Positions 49,004-58,311 are shown, numbered from the stretch's first letter. The stretch is DNA of 64,000 nucleotides from Acidimicrobiales bacterium (GCA_015478655.1 JADMIJ010000001.1:1-64000), one strand, 5' to 3'. Notes: generated from the sequence alone by a model not told the origin. Program-made: numbers and translations.

Positions 49004-49759
49004 ATGCCCCAACTGGTACTCCTCCGCCACGGACAGTCCCGGTGGAACGCCGAGAACCTCTTCACCGGTTGGCACGACGTGGACCTCACGGAGCAGGGCG
49101 AGGACGAGGCGCGGGAGGCCGGCCGCCTACTGGGCGCAGAAAAGAGCCTCGACCTGCGTGTACTCCATACGTCGCTGCTGACCAGAGCCACCCGCACCGG
49201 GGCAATCACGCTGGACGTCGCCGAGAGGAGCTGGCTGCCGGTGCGGCGACACTGGCGGCTCAACGAGCGGCACTACGGCGACCTCCAAGGGAGGAACAAG
49301 AAGGAGACCACCGCGCAGTACGGCGAAGCCCAGGTGAAGGAGTGGCGGCGCAGCTATGCCACCCCGCCCCCGCCGGTCCGCCGAGGCAGTGAGCACGATC
49401 CTGCCGGCGACCCGCGCTACCGGGACATCCCAGCTGACGTCCTGCCCCTCACCGAGTGCCTGGCCGATGTTGTCGCCCGCGTCCTCCCCTACTGGTTCGA
49501 CGCCATCGTGCCCGACCTGCTGGCCGAGGGGGCGAGGGGTGGCGCCGTGCTGGTCGTGGCCCACGGCAACAGCCTGCGGGGTCTGCGTAAGCACATCGAC
49601 GGCATCGGAGACGACGAGATCACCGGGCTCGAGATCCCCACGGGCATCCCCTTCCGCTATCGATTGGCGCACGACCTGTCCGTCGTATCGAGCGGGTACC
49701 TGGGCGACCCGGAAGCCGCCCGCGCCGCGGCGGCGGCGGTGAGCCGTCAAGCGGGCTGA
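49004..49759 (+). CDS. gpmA: 2,3-bisphosphoglycerate-dependent phosphoglycerate mutase
   Basis: The 251-residue glycolytic enzyme interconverts 3- and 2-phosphoglycerate. It starts with [20 protein letters not shown], in which His9 is the phosphoryl-accepting residue, followed by [16 protein letters not shown] with the catalytic Glu, and [11 protein letters not shown] with the second His (about residue 185). The ATG at 49004 is used because the 12 extra codons from 48968 lack family similarity and because TACGCT is six bases upstream. It is divergent from dnaK. Mycobacterial gpmA neighbours senX3-regX3; here they are 32 kb apart. Confidence 0.95.
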   Translation: MPQLVLLRHGQSRWNAENLFTGWHDVDLTEQGEDEAREAGRLLGAEKSLDLRVLHTSLLTRATRTGAITLDVAERSWLPVRRHWRLNERHYGDLQGRNKKETTAQYGEAQVKEWRRSYATPPPPVRRGSEHDPAGDPRYRDIPADVLPLTECLADVVARVLPYWFDAIVPDLLAEGARGGAVLVVAHGNSLRGLRKHIDGIGDDEITGLEIPTGIPFRYRLAHDLSVVSSGYLGDPEAARAAAAAVSRQAG

Positions 49760-49841
49760 GCGCGTCCAGCCGGCCGTCGCCAGATGGCCCTGCGTATCCG
49801 GACTGGTCGGTGATCCGACGGTGGTGGTGGAGACAGCGAAA

Positions 49842-49863
49842 GGCCGACTCCGAAGAGCCGGCC
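49842..49863. terminator. Strong hairpin between gpmA and glnB
   Basis: GGCCGACTC, a CGAA tetraloop and GAGCCGGCC form a nine-position stem with one A/C mismatch, preceded by AAA. It lies between convergent gpmA and glnB, so it can end both messages. Confidence 0.6.
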
Positions 49864-49931
49864 TCCCGCACGTTCCATGTGTCCCCGCCAACCCGTCGGG
49901 CGGAGTATCGCAACTACCTTGCGCAACCGCC

Positions 49932-50303
<372 letters not shown>

Positions 50304-51869
50304 TCAGCTGCCTGATCCACCCGACGGTACGGGATCGTCCGGTTGTCTCGAGGCTGGGGAGTCATCGCTCCTGCCGGCTCCGACGCCGACCCCGATCCGA
50401 GCGGCGAAGGCCTCATCGGGAAATGCCTCCTCTCCGTGGATGGCGAGATCGCCGACCTCGAGGATCTCGTCCTTGTAGCGAGCACCCCGGAGCACGAGCC
50501 CGATGAGCTTCATCAAGATGAAGGTGACCACCGCCGACCACAGGATGACCCAGACGGCGGCCCGCGTCTGTTCCCACAACTGGTGCGCCGAGTGAGGGCT
50601 GTAGATGAGGCCGCTCACGGAGAAGGGCACGCAGTGGGCGGTGGTCGAGGCGAACTGCGTAGCCGTGGTCGCCACCACCTGCCCGTTGGCGTCGAGGTGG
50701 CCACAGCCGGTTTGCAGCATGTTCGGGTCACCGAAAATCCCGAGCATCAATCCGCCCAGCAGACCGGCCATGCCGTGGGTGTAGATGACGCCGAGGGCGT
50801 CGTCCACCTTGGAGAACGGCCGCACCTTGGACAGGAAGTTCCAGGCCACCCAGACCACGGCGGAGGCGATGACCCCGATGGCGATGGCGCCCCGGCCGTT
50901 GACCCACCCGGCCGCCGGCGTGATCCCGACCAGTCCGCAGATCATGCCGTTCACCGCCCCCAAGAAGGTGGGCTTCTTCTCCTTGGTCAGCCAGGCGTCC
51001 ATGGCGATCCAGACCAGGACCCCGGCGGCGGTGGCCAGGTTGGTGTTGACCACGGCGGCGGCGGCGTCGGCCCCGGCGTAGTACGGGTCACCACCGTTGA
51101 ACCCATTCCACCCCAGCCAGAGGATCCCGGCCCCGACCGCGGCCATCACCAGGTTGTTGGGTAGGAAGTGTTGTCGGTCCCGCAAGAGCCGCGGCCCGAG
51201 AACCCACGCCGCCACGAAGCCGGACACGCCAGCCGACATGTGGATCACGTACCCGCCGGAGTAGTCGAGCGACCCCTCCTGGGCGAAGTACCCGCCACCC
51301 CACAGCAGGAAGGCGTCGACCGAGTACACGCAGGTCGACCACAATGGCACCAGCAGGCACCAGGCGCTGAACTTGATCCGCCCGAGCACGCTGCCCAGGA
51401 AGAGCAGAGGGGTGATGGCGGCGAACACGAACTGGAAGTACGCCAGCGTCGACGTCGGGAAGTGGAAGGGGACGGCGGTGTTCGCTGCCGACACCGCCTT
51501 GCCCTGGAGATCGGCTGCACTGGTGAGGCTTCCCGGTTTTCCGATCAGGTTGTCGAAGAAGTGCGACACCCATCCGACCCCAGTCAGCTGGGTCTGCACT
51601 CCGTCCTTGACCCCGCCTCCCACCGAGTTCGCACCGAACCCCATCTTGTATCCCCACAGGAACCAACCGATCATCACCAGGGAGAAACCGGCGAACATCA
51701 TGCCGACCACGTTGACCGCCCACTTCTTGGGGACGATCGACGCGTACAAGACCGCCAGACCGGGGAGGCTCATCAGGCCGACGAACGTGGCCGCGGTGAG
51801 CTGCCATGTGTTGTCGCCGGTGTTGAGCCAACTCGGATATGGAACGGACGTTATTGCTGCGGTTAGCAC
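50304..51869 (-). CDS. amt: Ammonium transporter
   Basis: The about 521-residue membrane protein has eleven predicted helices. Amt/Rh motifs include WFLWGYKMGFG (about residue 60), the pore histidines in YVIHMSAGVSGFVAAW and YTHGMAGLLGGLM, and FNGGDPYYAGADAAAAVVNTN. Two parts are long: the periplasmic loop between helices 2 and 3 (about 60 residues) and the acidic C-terminus. The GTG start follows AGGAG by nine bases; a longer reading upstream has no similarity. It carries ammonium into the cell and is gated by the following GlnB. Confidence 0.94.
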   Translation of the reverse strand: MLTAAITSVPYPSWLNTGDNTWQLTAATFVGLMSLPGLAVLYASIVPKKWAVNVVGMMFAGFSLVMIGWFLWGYKMGFGANSVGGGVKDGVQTQLTGVGWVSHFFDNLIGKPGSLTSAADLQGKAVSAANTAVPFHFPTSTLAYFQFVFAAITPLLFLGSVLGRIKFSAWCLLVPLWSTCVYSVDAFLLWGGGYFAQEGSLDYSGGYVIHMSAGVSGFVAAWVLGPRLLRDRQHFLPNNLVMAAVGAGILWLGWNGFNGGDPYYAGADAAAAVVNTNLATAAGVLVWIAMDAWLTKEKKPTFLGAVNGMICGLVGITPAAGWVNGRGAIAIGVIASAVVWVAWNFLSKVRPFSKVDDALGVIYTHGMAGLLGGLMLGIFGDPNMLQTGCGHLDANGQVVATTATQFASTTAHCVPFSVSGLIYSPHSAHQLWEQTRAAVWVILWSAVVTFILMKLIGLVLRGARYKDEILEVGDLAIHGEEAFPDEAFAARIGVGVGAGRSDDSPASRQPDDPVPSGGSGS

Positions 51870-51996
51870 GGTTGAGTGCTCCTCTCTTCGGTAACTGCTT
51901 CTCGAAGCCCCTCCGCCTTTCAGCATGAGGACGTCGAGGGCAAGACGGGCAGGTCGGCTTGCCGAGCAAACAATGCAGTCCGAGGATTTCGGCACG

Positions 51997-52023
51997 GTCA
52001 CATCCGTGTTACCAACGCGTGAA
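51997..52023 (-). promoter_or_regulatory. Possible GlnR-like site upstream of amt
   Basis: On the minus strand TTCAC, six bases, GTAAC, six bases and GTGAC repeat at 11-base spacing, resembling the GTnAC-N6-GaAAC boxes of actinobacterial GlnR. The site is about 130-155 bases before amt. It is only a partial match. Confidence 0.3.
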
Positions 52024-52134
52024 CTGGCACGAACCCGCAGTTCAAGCACCCGGAACGGGCTCGCTCCGGGCGCGAGCGGCCGCGAGGAGATCTTGCCAAG
52101 GGGGGTTGCCTGGCCGGGGCGGGGCCAGGGCGGT

Positions 52135-52818
52135 TCAGCCCGCTTCCAGCTCCTTGCCCCGCTTCGGCTTCGGTGACCGCTGGGGCGGTGCTGCCGGTGG
52201 GGTATAGCGCTTGCTGGGCTGTGGGCGGGTCGCCGTCGGGCCGTAGCCGACGCCGTCGGCCGGCTTGGCCGCTTTGAGTTTCTGCTGCAGCCGGTAGGCG
52301 CGCACGAGGTACCAGGAACCGGCCAAGATAAACGGCACCCCAAAGCCCCAGAAGTGCAGATTAAAGATGGAGAGCCCGTAGAGGGCCATGGTGATACCCA
52401 GGAAGAGCCGCTTGCGGAACCACGCCGAGGCCAGCATCAACACCGCCAGTCCCATGGCCACCAGGCCCAGCTCGACGTACAGCGACGGGTTCACGTGCAG
52501 CGTGTTGACATGGCCGTTGGCGAGCCGAGCCTTGGGATCGTTGGCCACCAGGCTCGAGGTGATCAGCAAGCCGATGCCGGCGGCCAACGGTGCCGCCACG
52601 AGCCCGATGTTGCGCTCCTTGTCGTCGGCGCGCTTGATGGCGGCCTCGATCTCGGGGACGGTGGTCGGGCCCTCGGTATCGGAGGTCGGCCTCCGCTCCT
52701 TGGGGCCGGCGTCGGCCGGTTTCAGCATGAAGTTGCTCAGCGCGCCAGTGAAGCGTTGCCAGGGGCCCGCCTTCGGCAGATCACCGCCGTCGACAGCATC
52801 AGGATCGCGGCTGGGCAT
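52135..52818 (-). CDS. Conserved membrane protein of unknown function
   Basis: The 227-residue protein has an acidic, Pro/Arg-rich N-terminus with PEIEAAIKRADDKERNIGLVA (split near residues 54-73), then four hydrophobic segments: APLAAGIGLLITSSLVA, LYVELGLVAMGLAVLMLASAW, RLFLGITMALYGLSIFNLHF and GVPFILAGSWYLVRAY. A basic, Pro-rich tail follows. It resembles actinobacterial conserved membrane proteins, but no function is known to me. TAGCCT (52824-52829) lies five bases before the ATG, which supports the start. It sits nine bases after another small membrane-protein gene on the same strand. Confidence 0.7.
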   Translation of the reverse strand: MPSRDPDAVDGGDLPKAGPWQRFTGALSNFMLKPADAGPKERRPTSDTEGPTTVPEIEAAIKRADDKERNIGLVAAPLAAGIGLLITSSLVANDPKARLANGHVNTLHVNPSLYVELGLVAMGLAVLMLASAWFRKRLFLGITMALYGLSIFNLHFWGFGVPFILAGSWYLVRAYRLQQKLKAAKPADGVGYGPTATRPQPSKRYTPPAAPPQRSPKPKRGKELEAG

Positions 52819-52826
52819 GCGACAGG

Positions 52827-53486
52827 CTACCTCGCCCCCGGTCCTCCCGTTCCGGCGGGAACGTGCGGTTGGGGCACCGATGTCGCTTCGACTTCGGCAC
52901 GGTGACTCCGCCTGCGGATCACGATCCCGACCAGCACTACCAACCCGACGAGCAGGACTGCCGGAGCAATGAAGACCCTCCACGACGCGCGGTCACCGGC
53001 CACCTGGCCGGGTGTGGAGAGGAGCCCAGGGTCGCCGGGCACGGTCACTCCCTGGACGGTGGATCCCGGTTGGTGCAGGGCCGTTCCGGGAATGGCCTGC
53101 TTGTAGTCGTGGCCGTTCACGGTGTATGTCCCCGTGCAGGCGTACCCGGCCACGTTGGTGCCGCTCCCACCCATCAGGCCGATGCAGTTGGACACCGTGA
53201 CCCTCACCGGTACCCCGTGCCGTTGCAGGCTGGTGATCTGTTGGTTCTTCTGGATGCCGGCGATCAGGAGAATGACGGCCGTGACGGCGATCGCCGCTAA
53301 GCAGACACCGGAGACCACCCGGGCGGCACGGCCGACATCGACCTCGACGCGGGCCCCGCGCAGCGTCGTTACGGGCTCATCGGATTGATCGGCGGGATCG
53401 GTCGCGAGATCGGTCGCGGGATCGGTCGCGGGATCGGCGATGGTAGAAGCAGGAGCGGTCCGTCGGTTCGACTCCGGAGCGATCAT
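52827..53486 (-). CDS. Membrane protein of unknown function
   Basis: The 219-residue protein has two membrane helices (ARVVSGVCLAAIAVTAVILLIAG near residues 55-77 and VFIAPAVLLVGLVVLVGIVI near residues 165-184) flanking an extracytoplasmic domain of about 85 residues. That domain has two Cys (VSNCIGLMGG and YACTGTY) that could form a disulfide, and motifs of a DUF3592-like fold (VRVTVSNC, YTVNGHDYKQAIPG). The N-terminus has four tandem DPAT-like units encoded by 12-base repeats. TACAAT at 53527-53532 is a good -10 box with a short leader. Confidence 0.7.
   Translation of the reverse strand: MIAPESNRRTAPASTIADPATDPATDLATDPADQSDEPVTTLRGARVEVDVGRAARVVSGVCLAAIAVTAVILLIAGIQKNQQITSLQRHGVPVRVTVSNCIGLMGGSGTNVAGYACTGTYTVNGHDYKQAIPGTALHQPGSTVQGVTVPGDPGLLSTPGQVAGDRASWRVFIAPAVLLVGLVVLVGIVIRRRSHRAEVEATSVPQPHVPAGTGGPGAR
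53394..53441 (-). repeat. Four 12-bp tandem repeats inside a membrane-protein gene
   Basis: Four units of GGGATCGGTCGC, with one or two changes per unit, run in frame. On the minus strand they encode DPAT, DPAT-like and DLAT units in the cytoplasmic N-terminus. Confidence 0.8.
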
Positions 53487-53613
53487 GGCCTGTCCCCGCC
53501 CCCGGCTGCCGGTCGGCTCGTGGATGATTGTAGAGCCCCAGCGATCGGGAAACTGTACCAGCGGTGTCGCAGAGGCCGAGGGGCAGGACCCGACGCGTCA
53601 CGGTGCCCTGCAC

Positions 53614-53619
53614 TAGCCT
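53614..53619 (+). promoter_or_regulatory. -10 hexamer of the CNB-domain gene
   Basis: TAGCCT is followed by exactly six bases and the ATG at 53626, giving a leaderless message. Confidence 0.5.
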
Positions 53620-53625
53620 CCGACC

Positions 53626-54048
53626 ATGGCCGCACGCCCCAAGGCACTGGACCTGAAGACCATCTGGCTGTTCTCCAGCTGCACCGCGTCCGAGCTCCGC
53701 AAGATCCGGAGCTCGCTGGACGAGATCGAGGTCCCCAAGGGGAAGGTCCTGGTCGAAGAAGGGCGGATCGGACTGGAATTCTTCATCGTCGTCACCGGAA
53801 CGGCTGTGGTCACCCGCAACGGCAAGAGGGTGGCAACGCTCGGGCCGGGAGACCACTTCGGCGAGCTGGCCCTGCTCGACCGCCGGCCCCGCTCCGCCTC
53901 GGTGACGTCGGAGACGGACCTGGACGTACTGGTGCTCTCCCAGCGGCAGTTCAACGGCCTGCTGCAGTCGGTGCCCAGCATCGGCCGCAAGATGTTGGCG
54001 GCCATGGCCAACCGCCTGCGCGAAGCCGACGCCGTGGCCTACGACTGA
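53626..54048 (+). CDS. Stand-alone cyclic-nucleotide-binding-domain protein
   Basis: The 140-residue protein consists almost only of a cNMP-binding beta-barrel. The phosphate-binding cassette is HFGELALLDRRPRSASV (about residues 84-100), with the Glu and Arg expected for cyclic-nucleotide binding, preceded by VEEGRIGLEFFIVVTG. There is no helix-turn-helix after it, so it is not a CRP-type regulator. It could be a ligand-responsive partner of another protein. Its last ten bases overlap the end of the convergent Fe-S reductase gene. TAGCCT six bases upstream fixes the start. Confidence 0.87.
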   Translation: MAARPKALDLKTIWLFSSCTASELRKIRSSLDEIEVPKGKVLVEEGRIGLEFFIVVTGTAVVTRNGKRVATLGPGDHFGELALLDRRPRSASVTSETDLDVLVLSQRQFNGLLQSVPSIGRKMLAAMANRLREADAVAYD

Positions 54049-56093
54049 TCAGACGGCCCAGCGGCCATTGACTCCTCGAGCAATTGCGAGAGGTCGAGGA
54101 CCCGCACGTCGTCCTCCTTCGCATGGGCTCGGACGGCGTCGTCCAGCATGATCATGCAGTAGGGGCAGGCGGTCGACACGACGTCGGCACCGGTCCCCAG
54201 GGCCTCCTCGGTGCGCTCCATGTTGATCCGCTTGCCGATGTTCTCCTCGAGCCACATGCGGGCCCCGCCGGCGCCACAACAGAAACCCTTCTCGCGACAC
54301 CGTCGCATCTCCACCTGGGTGGCCCCGGGGATGGCGTCGATGACCGAGCGCGGCTCGTCGAAGACCCGGTTGTGGCGGCCCAGGTAGCAGGGGTCGTGGT
54401 AGGTCACGGTGCCCTGGTAGCCCCCCCCGGGGGTCAACTTGCCCGTGGAGACCAGGTGATCGAGGAGCTGGCTGTGGTGGATGACCTCGAAGTTGCCGCC
54501 GAGGGACGGGTACTCATTGGAGAGGGAATTGAAACAGTGGGGACAGGTGGCGATGACCTTCTTGACCCCGGCCGTGGCCAAGGTCTCGATGTTCATGCGG
54601 GCCTGCTCCTGGTACAGGTACTCGTTCCCGAGACGACGGGCCGGATCCCCGGTGCAGCTCTCCTTGGGCCCGAGGATGGCGAAGCTGACGCCCGCCCGGT
54701 GGAGCATGCGGGCCGTGGCCTGGGTGCCCTTGCGGGCCCGCTCGTCGAGGGAACCGGCGCATCCGACCCAATAGAGGTACTCGACGTCGTCGGGGATCGT
54801 GCCGCTGACCACGGGGACCTCGAAGTCCAGCCCGTCCGTCCAGTCGGTGCGCTTGGAGCTGCCCAGGCCCCAAGGGTCCCCCTGATTCTCGATGTTGCGC
54901 AGCATGAGTCCTGCCTCGGTCGGGAACCTCGACTCCATCAACACCTCGTACCGGCGCATGTCGATGATGGTGTCGATGTGCTCGATGTCCACGGGGCACT
55001 CCTCGACGCAGGCGCCGCACGTCGTGCAGGACCACAGCACGTCGGGGTCGATGACGGAGGGCACCAGGCTCTCCACCTCGACACCGGCGGCCCGGTTCTT
55101 CGCCATCACCCGCTCTGCCGACGAGAACAGATTGTCGCGGAGGTCCATGATCACCAACTTGGGTGACAGCGGCTTGCCGGTGTTCCAGGCCGGGCACTGG
55201 GACTGGCAGCGCCCGCACTCGGTACAGGTGGCCATGTCCAGCAGCTGCTTCCACGAGAAATCCTCGATGCGGCCGGCCCCGAATACCACCTCGTCCTCCT
55301 CGCCTACGTCCTCCATGGACATGTCCGGGGTGGAGGCCAGGGCCCCGAGGGCCCGGGGGCGGCGGGAGGTCGCCACGTTGATGGGGGCCATGAAGATGTG
55401 GAGGTGCTTCGAATAGGACACGAAGACCAGGAACCCGGTGATGATGGCGATGTTGGCCACCAGGGCCACCGTCTCGATGACGCTGTTGACCCCGGTGCCC
55501 AGCGGCTTGAGCGCGTTGGCCACGCCGTGAGACGCGAAGGCCCACCAGCCGTAGGGGAAGTTGCCGGTGTTGACCTGAGCGGCCCGGTAGAGGAGCAGGG
55601 TGATCATGACGCCGGAGATCATGAGGAGGACCAGCCATGCAGCCCCGGTATGGGAGCCGAAGAAGCGGGAGCGGCGGTTCTCGCGCTTCGGCGAGTGCTT
55701 GACCCGGATGGCCACGAAGACCAGGAGCGACACCAGCACGGCCACGGTGAAGAAGTCCTCCAGGAAACCGATGAAGGCGGTGTGACCGATGAGAGGGATG
55801 TGGAAGTCGCGTTGGAAGAGGGCGCCGTAGGCCTCGAGGATGGTCAGCATCAGGATGGTGAATCCCCAGAAGGTGAAGGCGTGAGCCAGGCCCGGGACCG
55901 TCCACTGCAGCAGCTTCTTCTGACCGCCCACCTCCACCAGCTCGGCCTTCACCCTCTTGGGCACGTCCTTGAACCGTGAGGGCACGGCCGGCTGTCCGGC
56001 TGAGATCAACTGGAAGAGCCAGAAGAACCGGCGACCGGCGATGGCGAACATCACCACCGTGATGCCGAGTCCTAAGGCGAGTCTGAGGGGCAC
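54039..56093 (-). CDS. Membrane heterodisulfide-reductase-like Fe-S protein
   Basis: The 684-residue protein joins an N-terminal membrane domain (about six helices, residues 1-235, with histidines that may bind heme), two 4Fe-4S motifs (CTECGRCQSQCPAW about residue 287 and CTTCGACVEECPVD about residue 360), and two CCG domains (HDPCYLGRHN and CREKGFCCGAGGARMW, with CPHCFNSL and CPYCMIML). This is the layout of actinobacterial Fe-S oxidoreductases related to HdrDE and GlpC. It would pass electrons between the quinone pool and a disulfide-like or unknown acceptor. AGGAGG before the GTG fixes the start; a perfect inverted repeat lies just upstream. Confidence 0.9.
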   Translation of the reverse strand: MPLRLALGLGITVVMFAIAGRRFFWLFQLISAGQPAVPSRFKDVPKRVKAELVEVGGQKKLLQWTVPGLAHAFTFWGFTILMLTILEAYGALFQRDFHIPLIGHTAFIGFLEDFFTVAVLVSLLVFVAIRVKHSPKRENRRSRFFGSHTGAAWLVLLMISGVMITLLLYRAAQVNTGNFPYGWWAFASHGVANALKPLGTGVNSVIETVALVANIAIITGFLVFVSYSKHLHIFMAPINVATSRRPRALGALASTPDMSMEDVGEEDEVVFGAGRIEDFSWKQLLDMATCTECGRCQSQCPAWNTGKPLSPKLVIMDLRDNLFSSAERVMAKNRAAGVEVESLVPSVIDPDVLWSCTTCGACVEECPVDIEHIDTIIDMRRYEVLMESRFPTEAGLMLRNIENQGDPWGLGSSKRTDWTDGLDFEVPVVSGTIPDDVEYLYWVGCAGSLDERARKGTQATARMLHRAGVSFAILGPKESCTGDPARRLGNEYLYQEQARMNIETLATAGVKKVIATCPHCFNSLSNEYPSLGGNFEVIHHSQLLDHLVSTGKLTPGGGYQGTVTYHDPCYLGRHNRVFDEPRSVIDAIPGATQVEMRRCREKGFCCGAGGARMWLEENIGKRINMERTEEALGTGADVVSTACPYCMIMLDDAVRAHAKEDDVRVLDLSQLLEESMAAGPSDQS

Positions 56094-56110
56094 TGCGTTC
56101 CTCCTAAGGG

Positions 56111-56126
56111 GTTACTGAAGAGTAAC
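56111..56126. promoter_or_regulatory. Perfect inverted repeat upstream of the Fe-S reductase gene
   Basis: GTTACT, four bases and AGTAAC form a perfect 16-base palindrome-like site. It lies 18 bases before the GTG of the Fe-S reductase gene and just ahead of its ribosome binding site. It resembles a dimeric repressor operator and also the GTnAC-N6-GnAAC pattern of GlnR. Confidence 0.5.
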
Positions 56127-56165
56127 AAAGGTCGGGGAGGGCCCTGAGGACCACGTCGAGCCCGA

Positions 56166-56729
56166 TCACGAGCGGAAGTTGTCCGCATACCGACTCGGGG
56201 TCGGGCCCCACTGGCCCTGGTACTTCGACCTGAGGCCGTCCGAGCCATAGGGCTTGTCGGCCGCGGTCGTCATCTGCAGAAAGCTGATCTGGCCGATCTT
56301 CATGCCCGGGTAGACGGTGATGGGCAGATTGGCCACGTTGGACAGCTCCAGGGTGAGGTTGCCGTCCCAGCCGGCATCGACAAAGCCGGCCGTGGAGTGG
56401 ATCAAGAGTCCCAGGCGCCCGAGAGAGGACTTGCCCTCGAGACGGGCGACCAGATCGTCGGGAAGGGTCACCTTCTCCTTGGTGGAGCCCAGCACGAACT
56501 CGCCGGGGTGGAGAATCAAGGGCTCCTCGCCGGTGTCGACCAGCTCGGTCAGGTCCTCTTGGTTCTCGCGCACGTCGATCACCCGGCTGGTGTGGTTGCG
56601 GAACAGCCTGAAGTACTGGTCGACATGGAGATCCACCGACGAAGGCTGGATGCAGTCATCGTCGAGGGGGTCGATCTTGATGTGGCCGGAGGCAAGCGCC
56701 TCGCGTATGGAGCGGTCGGAGAGAACCAT
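56166..56729 (-). CDS. dcd: dCTP deaminase (Dcd-Dut type)
   Basis: The 187-residue enzyme makes dUMP from dCTP, deaminating and probably also hydrolysing. It has [39 protein letters not shown] and [20 protein letters not shown], which carries the catalytic Glu (about residue 131). The Thr/Ala pattern is like the bifunctional Dcd-Dut of mycobacteria rather than monofunctional E. coli Dcd. TATCGT nine bases before the ATG suggests a leader of a few bases. It lies 72 bases upstream of the Fe-S reductase gene on the same strand. Confidence 0.94.
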   Translation of the reverse strand: MVLSDRSIREALASGHIKIDPLDDDCIQPSSVDLHVDQYFRLFRNHTSRVIDVRENQEDLTELVDTGEEPLILHPGEFVLGSTKEKVTLPDDLVARLEGKSSLGRLGLLIHSTAGFVDAGWDGNLTLELSNVANLPITVYPGMKIGQISFLQMTTAADKPYGSDGLRSKYQGQWGPTPSRYADNFRS

Positions 56730-56828
56730 GCCGGACAGACGATAGTGGGACGCAGGAGGCCAGGCGTAGCTCGACCAGGGTTGTCCCGGCGAGCGTGTCG
56801 TGGGCAGGCGATAGTGTGGCCCGCGCAC

Positions 56829-56902
56829 GCGGGCGTAGTTCAGAGGCAGAACACGAGCTTCCCAAGCTCGGAACGCGGGTTCGATTCCCGTCGCCCGCTC
56901 CA
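56829..56902 (+). tRNA. tRNA-Gly (anticodon CCC)
   Basis: GCGGGCG pairs with CGCCCGC, the anticodon stem CGAGC/GCTCG holds loop TTCCCAA (anticodon CCC) and the T-arm is CGCGGGTTCGATTCCCGT. The discriminator is T and CCA is encoded at 56900-56902. It is divergent from dcd and lies 143 bases before an unusual gene. Confidence 0.93.
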
Positions 56903-57011
56903 GGCACGCTCTGCTTGCTGCACGGCTGCTCGTTGCGCAATCGGTTGCCAGCCGACTCCTCGCCGTGGAGGTGGCCACGTCCAACGGGCGGTCCTGCGCT
57001 GGCCGCGGGCC

Positions 57012-57038
57012 TTGACGGGGTCGAGCGTGCCATACCAT
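57012..57038 (+). promoter_or_regulatory. Promoter of the FkbM-like gene
   Basis: TTGACG (57012-57017) and TACCAT (57033-57038) are separated by 15 bases. The -10 box is seven bases before the ATG at 57046, so the message is leaderless or nearly so. Confidence 0.45.
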
Positions 57039-57045
57039 TTCCGCA

Positions 57046-58311
57046 ATGGGCTCCCTCCGCCGATCTCTGGATACATACCGGTGGGATCGCGTCCACAGAG
57101 CCCATCGAAGGGCCCCGGATCTGCCCCTGAGTTGGGCAGAGATCCATCGGTATGTCGAGACGCTGAATGGCGAGGAGACAGATCTCGCCGAGCGGGTGGC
57201 CTTCGACACATCCCACCTTCACCGGTTCGAGCACGCTGTCCACTCCCAGAATGGTGAGGACGGAATCATCGATGAGATCTTCCGTCGCATCGGGGTGACG
57301 AACCGGTCCTTGATCGAAATCGGGGCCGCGGATGGGGAGGAGAATTGCACCGCAGCGCTCGTCGACCAGGGGTGGAGCGGGACCTGGCTCGAGGGTGACG
57401 CCGACAAGGCCGCCGCCCCTCGAGCGCGTGTCGAGAATCGTCCGGTGACCGTGATGCAGTCGTTTGTCGACCGGGAGTCGGTCCTATCGGTGCTCGGCGA
57501 GGCTGGCGCACCGAGCAACCCCGATTTGCTGGTGATCGACATCGACGGGAACGACTATTGGATCTGGCAGCAGGTGGCCTCGACCATCCGCCCCCGAGTG
57601 GTCGTCATCGAATACAACGCTGTGGTCGGCGACCAGCTTCACTGGACGCTTCCCTACGATGCCGATCACCGATGGAACGAGACCTGTCGTCACGGAGCCG
57701 GTCTTGCGGCGCTGGCCGCTCTTGGGTCCGAGTTGGGATACACCCTGGTTGGTTGCGACAGCCGTGGAGTCAATGCCTTCTTTGTCTCGACGCCTGAGTC
57801 GGACCCATTCGCGCGGCGCCCGATCGCCGAGCACTACGTGGGCCCCAGGTACGGGCTGCCCTATGGTCACCCGCACAGTGTGCCCGTCCCCTTCGACGCT
57901 CAGCCCCTTCCCCCTGCCGATCCGGAGTCAGTGATCCTGACCGTGAATCCGCCATGGCCCACGATGGTGCGATCCGGCGGTCTCGTGTTCGTCCATCTTT
58001 CGGTAGAGAACCGCTCGTCGACACCGATCGGCTATCCGACCATCTCATCGCTGCCCACCCAGTTGGGCTCTTGGTGGGTCGACGACCGTGGCCAACAGCT
58101 CGACGGAGATCCCGAGCGATCCGTCCAGGTGTGGCGAGCTGATCCGGGACGATCGGCGGAGCTGGTTGGGAGAGCCACTGCGCCCGCCGTCGAGGGTGCC
58201 TACACCCTCGTCTTTGGGCTGGTCCAGGAGTCGGTCCGATGGCTGGGATCGCCGGCCGTCTCACCCGTTGGCACGGTGAAGGTCGGTCCGGGTATCGCCT
58301 CCTCGGACTGA
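57046..58311 (+). CDS. FkbM-like methyltransferase-fold protein with C-terminal beta domain
   Basis: I cannot name a function for this 421-residue protein. The N-terminal 240 residues look like a class I methyltransferase fold. [18 protein letters not shown] (about residues 66-83) and [20 protein letters not shown] (about residues 89-108) form a SAM-like motif I, and [15 protein letters not shown] (about residues 158-172) is a motif shared with FkbM-related proteins. Residues 290-415 lack these features and look like a beta-sandwich ([39 protein letters not shown]). No signal peptide is seen. Codon use is somewhat less GC-rich than its neighbours. It lies beside tRNA-Gly, a common island insertion point. 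Confidence 0.72.
   Translation: MGSLRRSLDTYRWDRVHRAHRRAPDLPLSWAEIHRYVETLNGEETDLAERVAFDTSHLHRFEHAVHSQNGEDGIIDEIFRRIGVTNRSLIEIGAADGEENCTAALVDQGWSGTWLEGDADKAAAPRARVENRPVTVMQSFVDRESVLSVLGEAGAPSNPDLLVIDIDGNDYWIWQQVASTIRPRVVVIEYNAVVGDQLHWTLPYDADHRWNETCRHGAGLAALAALGSELGYTLVGCDSRGVNAFFVSTPESDPFARRPIAEHYVGPRYGLPYGHPHSVPVPFDAQPLPPADPESVILTVNPPWPTMVRSGGLVFVHLSVENRSSTPIGYPTISSLPTQLGSWWVDDRGQQLDGDPERSVQVWRADPGRSAELVGRATAPAVEGAYTLVFGLVQESVRWLGSPAVSPVGTVKVGPGIASSD

Noticed and set aside
56829-56902. tRNA-Gly read as anticodon TCC
   Set aside because: With a five-pair anticodon stem CGAGC/GCTCG the seven-base loop is TTCCCAA, placing CCC at positions 34-36.
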